DNA of 8,946 nt from an uncultured Bacteroidales bacterium (GCA_958418815.1 CATZGB010000063.1:1-8946); one strand, 5' to 3'. Numbered from the stretch's first letter, positions 1-6,314 are shown. Notes: generated by a model from the letters alone, not told the origin. Numbers and translations: made by a program.

Positions 1-1
1 G

Positions 2-28
2 TTTGTGACAGATAACCAGCTAACTTTG
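2..28 (+). promoter_or_regulatory. Candidate promoter of the acid phosphatase gene
   Basis: TAACTTTG at 21-28 matches the Bacteroidota -7 consensus TAnnTTTG exactly. A TTTG at 2-5 could be the -33 element, but the 15-nt spacer is shorter than the roughly 19-20 nt usually quoted, so only the -7 element is well supported. Transcription would begin near position 35, giving a leader of about 125 nt before the chosen ATG. Confidence 0.5.
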
Positions 29-158
29 TTCTGATTCCTTATATCGAACTCACGTGATGTTAAGAAGTATAAACGCTGTCATCAGCAACCGTCACCCGGT
101 GGTCTGGAGGCTCCGCTTACAACCTGATTTGTTTCCATTCGTTAAACTACTTAAAGCC

Positions 159-989
159 ATGATGAAAAAATTCGCTTCAATGCTGCTGCGCGGCGCCGCT
201 CTGTCACTGGTGCTGGCACTCTCCTCTTCCTACGCATTCTCACAGGATGCCCCTGCCAAGAAAATAAAAGACCACCGCACAGCTCCCGAACTGTTCTTCC
301 TCCAGGAAGGGGATGTCCCCAACAGCTACCTGCTGCTCCCCCCTCCCCCCGACGGAGCATCCATCACATTCCTCAACGACCAGGCCCGTTACAGCTGGGG
401 CAAGACACAGCGCAACACTGAGCGCGGCGCACAGGCTTTCCGTGACGCCAGAGTTGAAGGCAACGGTGTGCCGATGGCCTTCTCAGAGGCGTTCGGCGTG
501 AACATCGACGAACAGACCGCCCCTGAAATCCTCAAACTGATTGTCGGGATGCGTGAGGACGCCGGCGACCTCGGCACCCGCGAGGCGAAGAACTACTACA
601 ACCGCCAGCGCCCCTTCTCTTTCTACGAAGAGGACACCTGCAACCCCGAGCAGCAGCAGGAACTCTCCACCAACGGTTCCTACCCCTCGGGCCACACCTC
701 GATCGGATGGGCCACAGCCCTGGTGCTGGCCGAAATCAATCCCGAGCGCCAGAATGAAATCCTCAAGCGCGGATATGAGATGGGCGAGAGCCGTGTGATC
801 TGCGGCTACCACTTCCAGAGCGATGTCGACGCAGGCCGCATCACCGGAGCTGTCACCGTGGCCCGTCTGCATGCCGACCCTGCCTTCCAGGCACAGCTCG
901 CCAAGGCCAAGGCTGAATTCAAGAACCTCAAGAAGGCTGGAAAAGTGGCCGCCGGCACCCCCGTCCCCACTCCCACCACGACCGACTGA
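159..989 (+). CDS. Secreted class A non-specific acid phosphatase (PAP2 superfamily)
   Basis: This 276-residue protein carries the whole PAP2/class A acid phosphatase signature. It has K-x6-R-P at K144, R151 and P152, then PSGH at 176-179 inside the class A motif GSYPSGHT, and SR-x5-H-x3-D at S211, R212, H218 and D222. In this family one histidine forms a phospho-enzyme intermediate, and periplasmic phosphomonoesters are hydrolysed to inorganic phosphate. Residues 1-28 look like a signal peptide (MMKK, a hydrophobic run, then SSSYAFS before QD), so the enzyme is exported. The frame is open back to an ATG at 54, but that would put 35 unrelated residues before the signal peptide, so the MMKK start was chosen; the second ATG at 162 is equally possible. 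The C-terminus ends in a low-complexity Pro/Thr stretch. The next gene, 102 nt downstream, is a phosphate-porin-like channel, which fits a role in phosphate scavenging. The exact substrate range cannot be read from the sequence. Confidence 0.9.
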   Translation: MMKKFASMLLRGAALSLVLALSSSYAFSQDAPAKKIKDHRTAPELFFLQEGDVPNSYLLLPPPPDGASITFLNDQARYSWGKTQRNTERGAQAFRDARVEGNGVPMAFSEAFGVNIDEQTAPEILKLIVGMREDAGDLGTREAKNYYNRQRPFSFYEEDTCNPEQQQELSTNGSYPSGHTSIGWATALVLAEINPERQNEILKRGYEMGESRVICGYHFQSDVDAGRITGAVTVARLHADPAFQAQLAKAKAEFKNLKKAGKVAAGTPVPTPTTTD

Positions 990-1006
990 CAGACACCTTG
1001 AGCCAG

Positions 1007-1037
1007 GGGCCGGCCACACCGACGAGGGAGCCGGCCC
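1007..1037 (+). terminator. GC-rich hairpin between phosphatase and porin genes
   Basis: An 8-bp perfect stem, GGGCCGGC (1007-1014) with GCCGGCCC (1030-1037), encloses a 15-nt loop 18 nt after the phosphatase stop codon. No T-run follows (ATAAAACACC), so it may be a weak terminator, an attenuator or an RNA-stabilising hairpin. I see no convincing TAnnTTTG element before the porin gene, so read-through transcription of both genes is plausible. Confidence 0.35.
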
Positions 1038-1091
1038 GGCATAAAACACCCCCAACCCTCAGAAAAACGTTTCTTTTATTTACAGTCAGCT

Positions 1092-2264
1092 ATGAAATCC
1101 TCAATATTAGCAATCGCCGCGGCCTCGATGTTGGCCATGTCGGCAACGGCCCAGGAATCCTCCGAGCCCAAATTCACCATCAAACCCACCGGACGAATCC
1201 TCATGGACGGGGCGGTCTACCTCGGCGGCAATGACGACTACAACGCCGACGCGGGCGACAAGAAATTTGTCGACGGCGTGGCAATCCCCGACCTCCGCCT
1301 TGGCGTGAAAGCCGGTTACGGCAACTGGAAAGCCAAAATCGATGTCGGCTTCGGATATGGCAAAGTGAGCCTCAAGGATGTGTTCATCGAATATGACTTC
1401 AACGAGAACCATCTGGTGAAGGCAGGTTATTTCGTGCCCCAGTTCGGCCTCAACTCCGAGACCTCTTCATCGATGAAACCATCATATGAGGAGCCCTCCT
1501 CCAACGAGTTCTTCTACGCCAACCCGCGTCTGCTCGCCCTGTCATATGTCTTTGACAAAGGGCAGTATTTCGCCGCTGTCACCGCCTTCGCCGAGGCCAA
1601 CGCGATGAAAGAGAACGCCACCGAGATGGACAAGCAGGGCTGGGGAGCGCAGACACGCCTGGTATGGCGCCCGCTTCACTCCGAGGGCAACGCTTTCCAG
1701 ATCGGATGCTCGCTCAACTACTCGACACCCACCGAGGATGACCATTCGGCGTTCTCCTACAGCTCCAACTTCCCCAGCCGTGTGTCGAAAGTCAACCTGC
1801 TGACGGCCGACATCGACCACGCCCGCGGACTCTTCAAGATGACCCCCGAGGTATTGTTCATCCACAACAACTTCGCCCTCGAGGCCCAGTATTATTACAT
1901 GAATGTGGCCCGCAAGGATGGTTTCCACAACTACCGCGCCCAGGGTGCCTACGGTCTCTTCCGCACCCTCCTCTTCGGCGGCATCTACGGCTACTCACAC
2001 GCCGACTGCGGCATGGCCACACCTCCCGCAAAGTCGCTCGAGCTCGTCCTTGGCTACAACTACACCAACGCCTCTGACTCGCGCGCCGGCATCTTCGGCG
2101 GCATCTCCAACGACGCGTCATGTACCTTCAACTACTACATCAACAAGTACATGATCGCCCGTCTGCGCTACTCCTACACCAACGTGCGCAACCGACTGGT
2201 CGAAGGGCTGCTCCCCTCACGCCACGTCAACACCATCGAGGCCCGTCTCCAGATCATCTTCTGA
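1092..2264 (+). CDS. Outer-membrane porin, phosphate-selective porin O/P-like
   Basis: The product is 390 residues, with a clear signal peptide (1-20, ending SATA before QESS) followed by a protein built of alternating amphipathic beta strands and ending in phenylalanine (ARLQIIF), the usual C-terminal signal for barrel insertion. The segment GYFVPQFG (112-119) followed by a Ser/Thr-rich stretch and NEFFYANPR (138-146) resembles the 'G-x-F-x-x-P-F-G-x-E...S' region of the Porin_O_P (OprP/OprO-like) family, and the length fits. Such porins are trimeric channels that let small anions, in some members phosphate, cross the outer membrane. The ATG at 1092 follows an AT-rich stretch and directly begins the signal peptide. 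The upstream acid phosphatase supports a phosphate link, but selectivity is inferred from the family and neighbour, since the lysine ladder that would show it cannot be placed by eye. A strong terminator follows. A general porin is the main alternative. Confidence 0.75.
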   Translation: MKSSILAIAAASMLAMSATAQESSEPKFTIKPTGRILMDGAVYLGGNDDYNADAGDKKFVDGVAIPDLRLGVKAGYGNWKAKIDVGFGYGKVSLKDVFIEYDFNENHLVKAGYFVPQFGLNSETSSSMKPSYEEPSSNEFFYANPRLLALSYVFDKGQYFAAVTAFAEANAMKENATEMDKQGWGAQTRLVWRPLHSEGNAFQIGCSLNYSTPTEDDHSAFSYSSNFPSRVSKVNLLTADIDHARGLFKMTPEVLFIHNNFALEAQYYYMNVARKDGFHNYRAQGAYGLFRTLLFGGIYGYSHADCGMATPPAKSLELVLGYNYTNASDSRAGIFGGISNDASCTFNYYINKYMIARLRYSYTNVRNRLVEGLLPSRHVNTIEARLQIIF

Positions 2265-2286
2265 CAGGCGAGCGGAGTCATCCGGC

Positions 2287-2332
2287 CACGTCAAAAGCCC
2301 GCGTGCATCCTTGTACGCGGGCTTTTGACGTG
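2287..2332 (+). terminator. Strong Rho-independent terminator after the porin gene
   Basis: A perfect 18-bp stem, CACGTCAAAAGCCCGCGT (2287-2304) with ACGCGGGCTTTTGACGTG (2315-2332), encloses a 10-nt loop and starts 23 nt after the porin stop. The core has the AAAA-GC-rich-TTTT layout of a bidirectional intrinsic terminator, here extended by a further 6 bp on the outside. It isolates the phosphatase-porin unit from the OMP gene downstream. Confidence 0.8.
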
Positions 2333-2479
2333 ATGTCCTGAGCCATTCAGCCTGCCAGGCGATAGCCCGGGCCGACACGCCTTTGTTAAAAAATGTTGGC
2401 CCGATGGCCCGAGGGCCGGTTTCTCTATGAAAAACGGTGATTGGTCAAATAGGGCCGGGAGGGTATTAAACTTATTCCG
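2333..2479. other. Non-coding stretch with GC-rich inverted and tandem repeats
   Basis: No gene is supported between the terminator and the next promoter. Two inverted repeats are visible. CGGGCCGACA (2368-2377) pairs with TGTTGGCCCG (2394-2403), ten pairs including one G-U, around a 16-nt A/T-rich loop. GGCCC (2406-2410) pairs with GGGCC (2413-2417). The octamer TGGCCCGA occurs twice in direct tandem (2397-2404 and 2405-2412), so the two hairpins could compete. An ATG at 2427 opens the downstream frame early but lies upstream of the promoter and is not favoured. Confidence 0.45.
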
Positions 2480-2487
2480 TAACTTTG
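2480..2487 (+). promoter_or_regulatory. Candidate -7 promoter element of the OMP gene
   Basis: TAACTTTG at 2480-2487 is an exact TAnnTTTG match inside the extended context CGTAACTTTGCG. I see no convincing TTTG at the expected -33 distance. Transcription would start near 2494, leaving a leader of about 75 nt that begins with a 6-bp hairpin (CCGTGG 2499-2504 with CCACGG 2517-2522). Its location inside the longest open frame argues that the true start codon is the later one at 2568. Confidence 0.5.
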
Positions 2488-2567
2488 CGTCAATATTTCC
2501 GTGGAGACCCCATTGGCCACGGCCAGGTTTCCATATTTGTCATGATTTCCATCAGGTTACTATTGAT

Positions 2568-5390
2568 ATGAGAGTGAAAAGAGGTTTTATGGTTTTGCCC
2601 GGACTTCTGGCGGCGGTGGCCGCCTGGGCTTACACAGTGTCCGGGGTCATCACCGACGAGAGCGGCGAGCCGCTGTCTGACGCCACCGTCAGGCTGCTTG
2701 CGGCCCGCGACTCGTCGTTTGTCACCGGGGGTGTCGCCGACCTTGACGGGCGGTTCTCCCTGGCAGGCGTCAACAAAGGGAAATACATCGTCGAGGCCAA
2801 TTACATCGGTTACCAGAAGGGCTACCGCGACGTTACCGTCACCAACGCCTCGGTGAAAGCCGACACCCTCAGGCTCGGAGACTCGTCGATTATGCTCGGC
2901 GAGGTCAACGCCATCGGCGTGAAGACCCCCATCAAGGTGATGACCGACACCGTCGAGTTCAACGCCGACAGCTACAAGACCCAGCCCAACGCCGTGGTCG
3001 AGGACCTGCTCAAGCGTCTCCCGGGGGTCGAGGTCGACTCCGAGGGGAAAATCACAGCCAACGGCAAGGAGGTCACCAAGATACTCATCGACGGCAAGGA
3101 GTTCTTTGCCGACGACCCAAAGGTGGCTTCCAAGAACCTCCCTGTCAACATGGTCGACAAGCTCCAGGTGGTCGACCGCAAGAGCGACCTGGCGCGCCTC
3201 ACCGGAGTGGACGACGGCGAGGATGAGACGGTGATCAACCTCACCGTGAAGCCGGGAATGAAAAACGGCTGGTTTGGCACCGTCGAGGCCGGATACGGCA
3301 CCGATGACCGCTACCAGGCGACTTTCAATGTCAACCGCTTCTGGAACAACAACCAGATCACACTCATCGGCTCGGCCAACAACACCAATGACCTGGGATT
3401 CACCGACGGCAACGGCAACCGTTTCCGCCGTTTCGGGGGAGACCAGGGCATCAACAACTCCCAGAGCTTTGGTGTCAACTTCAATGTCGGCAACGACGAG
3501 ACGCTGAGGGTGGGTGGCGACGTGATGTATTCCCACACCGACCGCAACACCATCACACGCCGCAACCGCCAGTACCTTTTCCCCGATTCGGTGTCTTACG
3601 AGAACTCCTCGTCTGACGCCACCGACAAGGGCCACAACGTCAGGGCCGACTTCCGCGTCGAATGGAAGCCCGACTCGTTCAACACCTTCGACTTCCGCCC
3701 GACATTCTCTTTCAACCAGAACGACAGCCGCTCGCTCGAGGTCGACACCCTCTTCGCCGGAGAGCCGGGGCTGCCCCGCGTGACCCGCTCGTTCAACTCC
3801 TCCAACGCCTCGGGACGCAGCTGGGAGTTTGGCGGCCGCCTGATCTACAACCACAACTTCGCCAGCCACCGCGGACGCTCATTCTCGATAATGGCCAACT
3901 ACCGGTTCTCAGATGTCAAGGAGGATGACCGCTCGCTGTCATACAACCGTTTCTACCGCCTGCTCAACAAGATGGGCAGCGACTCGATAGACATCTACAA
4001 CCAGTATGCCGACAACCACACTTGGGCCAACAACGTGTCGGCCCGACTGAGCTGGACCGAGCCGCTGGGCGATGTCCGCAAAGGCAACTTCCTGACATTC
4101 AGCTACCGCATCCAGTACCGCTGGAACAACGCCGACAAGATTGTCAACCGCCAGCTCCCCGTCGACCCATACCTGCCTGTGGAGAACCCCTACGACGCCA
4201 TCCTCGGCCCCTCAGAATATGTCGACTCCCTCTCCAACAGCTTCCGCAACAACTTCATGACCCAGGACATCCGCGTGGGATACAAGAAGGTGTCGAAGAT
4301 GTACAACCTCGACGCGGGCCTCTCACTGGTGCCATCGATGTCAAAGTCGACCAACCTCATCAACGGAGCCAAGAGCATACCCGAGCGCTGGGTGTGGAAC
4401 TTCGCCCCATTCGCCCGCTTCCGCTACAAGTTCGACCAGCAGAGCAGCCTAAACCTCTTCTACATGGGCCGCTCCTCACAGCCGACAATGACCCAGCTGC
4501 AGCCCGTGGCCGACTACTCCAACCCGCTCAACGTCGTGATCGGTAACCCCTCTCTGAAACCGACTTTCAGCCACAACATGCGGCTGCGCTTCCAGAAATA
4601 CAACCCCTCCAACCAAAGCTCCATCATGTCGATGGCCGACGCGTCTATCGAGCAGAACTCGATAATCTCGCGCACCGACTATGACGCGACAAGCGGCGGA
4701 CGCACCACCACTTACGAGAATGTCAGCGGCGTGTGGAACTTCCGCGTGATGAACATGTACTCCCTCCCATTCGGCTCACGCAAGACCTGGAGCTTCAACA
4801 ACAACGTGTTCGCCATGTTCAACCAGAGGATGGGTTACAACAACGGCGAGCGCAACCGCTCACGGGCACTGATGATCGCCGAGTCACCCTCGCTGGCCTT
4901 CCGCCCCTCCAACCTCGAGCTCGAGCTGCGCCCCTTCTACCGCCTGAGCCTGACCAACAACTCGCTCCCGGCGGTCAACACACCCACGGTACACAACTAC
5001 GGGGCCGGCTTCAACGGCACCTACTACACCCCCTTCGGGCTGGTGCTTGCCACTGACCTCAACTACACCGCCTCGAAAGGTTACACCCAGGGATTCAACC
5101 AGAACGAATGGATGTGGAACGCCTCCATTTCATACCAGTTCCTGCGCGGACAGGCCGCGACCATCATGCTCAAGGTCTATGACCTGCTCCAGCAGAAACA
5201 GAACATACAGCGCTCGGTGACCGCCAACTACATCGACGACAGCCAGTACAACTCGCTGACCCGCTACTTCATGGTGACATTCACCTACCGCTTCAACACA
5301 TTCGGCAAGGGCAACGAGCCAGCCTCCCGCACCGAACGCCGATGGGGCCCTCCCGGCGGCGGACCCGGCGGCCCTGGCGGACGACGCTGA
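2568..5390 (+). CDS. Outer-membrane beta-barrel protein with carboxypeptidase-regulatory-like domain (TonB-receptor-like)
   Basis: From the ATG at 2568 the protein has 940 residues. Residues 1-21 form a signal peptide (MRVKRG, hydrophobic core, AWA before YT). Residues about 22-105 match the carboxypeptidase-regulatory-like/CarbopepD_reg_2 fold (VSGVITDESGEPLSDATVRL, then DLDGRFSLAGV and YIVEANYIGYQ). About 115-230 is a plug-like region with EDLLKRLPGVEVD (145-157) and ILIDGKEFFADD (172-183), typical of Bacteroidota receptors in which the TonB plug is degenerate. About 235-912 is rich in alternating aromatic beta strands with many Asn/Ser turns, as in the OMP_b-brl_3 outer-membrane family. 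The final ~28 residues are a Gly/Pro/Arg tail, so the protein does not end in the usual aromatic residue. An ATG at 2427 would add 47 residues before the signal peptide and precede the promoter, so it was rejected. It probably sits in the outer membrane; the substrate is unknown, and no SusD-like partner lies next to it in this window. Confidence 0.85.
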   Translation: MRVKRGFMVLPGLLAAVAAWAYTVSGVITDESGEPLSDATVRLLAARDSSFVTGGVADLDGRFSLAGVNKGKYIVEANYIGYQKGYRDVTVTNASVKADTLRLGDSSIMLGEVNAIGVKTPIKVMTDTVEFNADSYKTQPNAVVEDLLKRLPGVEVDSEGKITANGKEVTKILIDGKEFFADDPKVASKNLPVNMVDKLQVVDRKSDLARLTGVDDGEDETVINLTVKPGMKNGWFGTVEAGYGTDDRYQATFNVNRFWNNNQITLIGSANNTNDLGFTDGNGNRFRRFGGDQGINNSQSFGVNFNVGNDETLRVGGDVMYSHTDRNTITRRNRQYLFPDSVSYENSSSDATDKGHNVRADFRVEWKPDSFNTFDFRPTFSFNQNDSRSLEVDTLFAGEPGLPRVTRSFNSSNASGRSWEFGGRLIYNHNFASHRGRSFSIMANYRFSDVKEDDRSLSYNRFYRLLNKMGSDSIDIYNQYADNHTWANNVSARLSWTEPLGDVRKGNFLTFSYRIQYRWNNADKIVNRQLPVDPYLPVENPYDAILGPSEYVDSLSNSFRNNFMTQDIRVGYKKVSKMYNLDAGLSLVPSMSKSTNLINGAKSIPERWVWNFAPFARFRYKFDQQSSLNLFYMGRSSQPTMTQLQPVADYSNPLNVVIGNPSLKPTFSHNMRLRFQKYNPSNQSSIMSMADASIEQNSIISRTDYDATSGGRTTTYENVSGVWNFRVMNMYSLPFGSRKTWSFNNNVFAMFNQRMGYNNGERNRSRALMIAESPSLAFRPSNLELELRPFYRLSLTNNSLPAVNTPTVHNYGAGFNGTYYTPFGLVLATDLNYTASKGYTQGFNQNEWMWNASISYQFLRGQAATIMLKVYDLLQQKQNIQRSVTANYIDDSQYNSLTRYFMVTFTYRFNTFGKGNEPASRTERRWGPPGGGPGGPGGRR

Positions 5391-5407
5391 CGACATGCTC
5401 CCCTTTT

Positions 5408-5451
5408 GCGAATCGCGCGGCACCCCTCTCCACCGGTGCCGCGCGATTCGC
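5408..5451 (+). terminator. 17-bp hairpin after the OMP gene
   Basis: GCGAATCGCGCGGCACC (5408-5424) is perfectly complementary to GGTGCCGCGCGATTCGC (5435-5451) around a 10-nt loop, starting 17 nt after the stop codon. The position fits a transcription terminator, but no T-run follows the stem (GCCATATCC), so termination may be helped by Rho, or the hairpin may mainly protect the 3' end. Confidence 0.6.
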
Positions 5452-5490
5452 GCCATATCCCTGTCAACAACGCTACGGCTTGACATGCTT

Positions 5491-5516
5491 TTTGTGGCCC
5501 GTTTTTCGTTACTTTG
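5491..5516 (+). promoter_or_regulatory. Candidate promoter before the 28-codon ORF
   Basis: TTACTTTG at 5509-5516 is a near match to TAnnTTTG (one mismatch) in a GTTACTTTGCAG context like the other promoters here. TTTG at 5491-5494 is a possible -33 element with a short 14-nt spacer. Transcription would begin only a few bases before the ATG at 5530, so the leader would be very short. Confidence 0.4.
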
Positions 5517-5529
5517 CAGCCAAAAAGCC

Positions 5530-5616
5530 ATGGCAAAATTCATCACGGCGGCCCTCGCCATACTCATCGCGCTGATTGTCTTATATTTTCACCCCATCGC
5601 CAATCAATTGTACTGA
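5530..5616 (+). CDS. Possible 28-residue single-pass membrane peptide, or gene remnant
   Basis: An ATG 14 nt past a promoter-like element opens 28 codons ending TGA. The peptide starts MAKF and has an unbroken hydrophobic run from about residue 5 to 19 (ITAALAILIALIVLY), long enough for one membrane helix, then HPIANQLY. I do not recognise a family. The first half is GC-rich with C/G-ending codons like the chromosomal genes, while the last ten codons are AT-richer like the cassette that follows. It could therefore be a genuine small membrane protein, or the 5' end of an older chromosomal gene cut by insertion of the cassette. The frame stays open upstream to 5395, but that region is the terminator hairpin. 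Confidence 0.4.
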   Translation: MAKFITAALAILIALIVLYFHPIANQLY

Positions 5617-5631
5617 AATTCGGTTTACATA

Positions 5632-5662
5632 TTGCGGGGTGAAAATATTTTCACTAATTTTA
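5632..5662 (+). promoter_or_regulatory. Candidate promoter of the DUF3791 cassette
   Basis: TAATTTTA at 5655-5662 matches TAnnTTTG at five of the six defined positions (final G is A). TTG at 5632-5634 lies 20 nt upstream, close to the usual -33/-7 spacing. The transcript would start near 5669, about 25 nt before the ATG at 5693. The spacer is filled by a perfect palindrome, listed separately. Confidence 0.45.
5639..5654. promoter_or_regulatory. 16-bp perfect palindrome, candidate operator
   Basis: GTGAAAATATTTTCAC is a perfect 16-bp palindrome ending exactly where the putative -7 element begins and lying wholly between it and the -33 element. A dimeric repressor bound there would block the promoter, as in autoregulated toxin-antitoxin-like operons. 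As an RNA it could form only a weak A/U-rich hairpin, and it lies upstream of the predicted transcript start, so a DNA-binding role is more likely. The binding protein is unknown. Confidence 0.45.
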
Positions 5663-5692
5663 CAGCTGAACAGCCATTGTCAATCTGAAAGC

Positions 5693-5908
5693 ATGGACAT
5701 CAAGACTCTTGAATTTGTGACATATTGCATCAGCAAGCTTGCGCAAGTGCTGAACATAAGCCAGCGCGAAGTTTACCGGCGGTTAAAACAGTCGGGGATA
5801 CTTTACGGCTATATCGTGCCGTCGTATGATGTGCTGCATACTTTCAGCTCACGCTACCTCGTTGAAGACCTCACAGATTACATGAGGGAGAAAGGAGTGT
5901 TGTCGTGA
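5693..5908 (+). CDS. DUF3791-like small protein, first gene of cassette
   Basis: The 71-residue protein has the pattern I associate with DUF3791: an N-terminal helix (LEFVTYCISKLAQVL, 6-20), NISQREVYRRLKQSG (21-35), then YIVPSYDVLHT (40-50) and YLVEDLTDYMREKG (55-68). It looks soluble, with no signal peptide or membrane segment. The frame extends upstream to 5576, but the ATG at 5693 follows the promoter and begins the family-like sequence. Its TGA stop overlaps a GTG codon (GTGA, 5905-5908) that appears to have been the start of the next gene, indicating translational coupling. From memory, DUF3791 genes commonly sit beside DUF3990 genes in Bacteroidales and Firmicutes and may be their partner or antitoxin; the biochemical function is not established. 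The family call rests on pattern recognition, not a search. Confidence 0.7.
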   Translation: MDIKTLEFVTYCISKLAQVLNISQREVYRRLKQSGILYGYIVPSYDVLHTFSSRYLVEDLTDYMREKGVLS

Positions 5909-6073
5909 TAAGACTTTATGATACAGACCCTTGACCGCTATTTCGAGGGAGAGCTGTCGGAAGAGGAGACACTGGGTTTGCTCAGATATGAGAAGCCAAA
6001 CATACAATATTGCATCCGTTCACAAAAGATGCTTGACAGCTGTCTTAAGCACATAGAGAGCATACGATTATGA
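5905..6073 (+). pseudogene. DUF3990-like gene remnant, internally deleted and frameshifted
   Basis: GTG at 5905, overlapping the previous stop, reads V-I-R-L-Y-D-T-D-P and then stops at 5932-5934. Its opening resembles the MIRLYH start I recall for DUF3990 proteins. In another frame, shifted by one, an ORF from ATG 5918 to TGA 6073 encodes 51 residues: RYFEGELSEEETLGLLRYEKP (residues 7-27, key elements YFEGEL and RYEKPN) and then a short helix with QYCIRSQKMLD. This looks like the C-terminal end of the same family, which is normally about 150 residues or more. The simplest reading is a deletion that removed the middle, including any active site, and changed the frame. Alternatively the 51-residue ORF is itself a small gene. 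Its stop overlaps the next start (ATGA, 6070-6073), so the operon coupling at both ends is preserved. DUF3990 proteins are thought to be ADP-ribosyltransferase-like; that is recollection, and nothing catalytic remains here. Confidence 0.45.
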
Positions 6074-6306
6074 CCGAAGAAAGCAAACTGGCATTTCGCG
6101 CCAACAAGTGCGCCAACATCATAAAAAGCCTGTGTGAGCTGTATGGAGTATCACTTCAAGAAGCCACCGACATATATTATCAATCCGAGACATCAGAATT
6201 GATAGAGCATGGGGTAAGCGACCTGCAATGTCGTAGCGACAAATACCTTGCCTCTGTCATTTGGGATGAGCACCTGGAGTCTTCCACCCTGCCCATCAAG
6301 GGATAA
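6070..6306 (+). CDS. Second DUF3791-like small protein, last gene of cassette
   Basis: This 78-residue soluble protein starts at an ATG overlapping the preceding stop by ATGA, so it depends on translation of the remnant frame. It parallels the first cassette protein: residues 16-60 (an I-x-K helix, then GVSLQEATDIYYQSE at 26-40, then D51 and SDKYL at 56-60) line up with residues 12-55 of the other, sharing (I/V)S, E, QS, D and S-x-(R/K)YL with one gap. The two are probably divergent paralogues. The segment SETSELIEHGVSDL is in the style of a subgroup found third in DUF3791-DUF3990 cassettes as I recall them. Three cysteines (14, 22, 54) are present. Function is unknown; a role as partner of the missing DUF3990 protein is inferred from order alone. 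GC content and codon use are lower and less biased than in pnp downstream. Confidence 0.6.
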   Translation: MTEESKLAFRANKCANIIKSLCELYGVSLQEATDIYYQSETSELIEHGVSDLQCRSDKYLASVIWDEHLESSTLPIKG

Positions 6307-6314
6307 ATTGACCG

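Noticed and set aside
54..158. 35-residue N-terminal extension of the acid phosphatase
   Set aside because: It would place a non-signal sequence before a clear signal peptide starting MMKK, so the later start is preferred.
2427..2567. 47-residue N-terminal extension of the OMP protein
   Set aside because: It spans the TAACTTTG promoter element and precedes an obvious signal peptide.
2490..3869. 459-codon open frame on the minus strand
   Set aside because: It lies entirely antisense to the OMP gene, whose domains are clear. Its product is Val/Gly/Asp/Ala-rich with no recognisable domain, the usual result of C-ending codons in a GC-rich gene read backwards.
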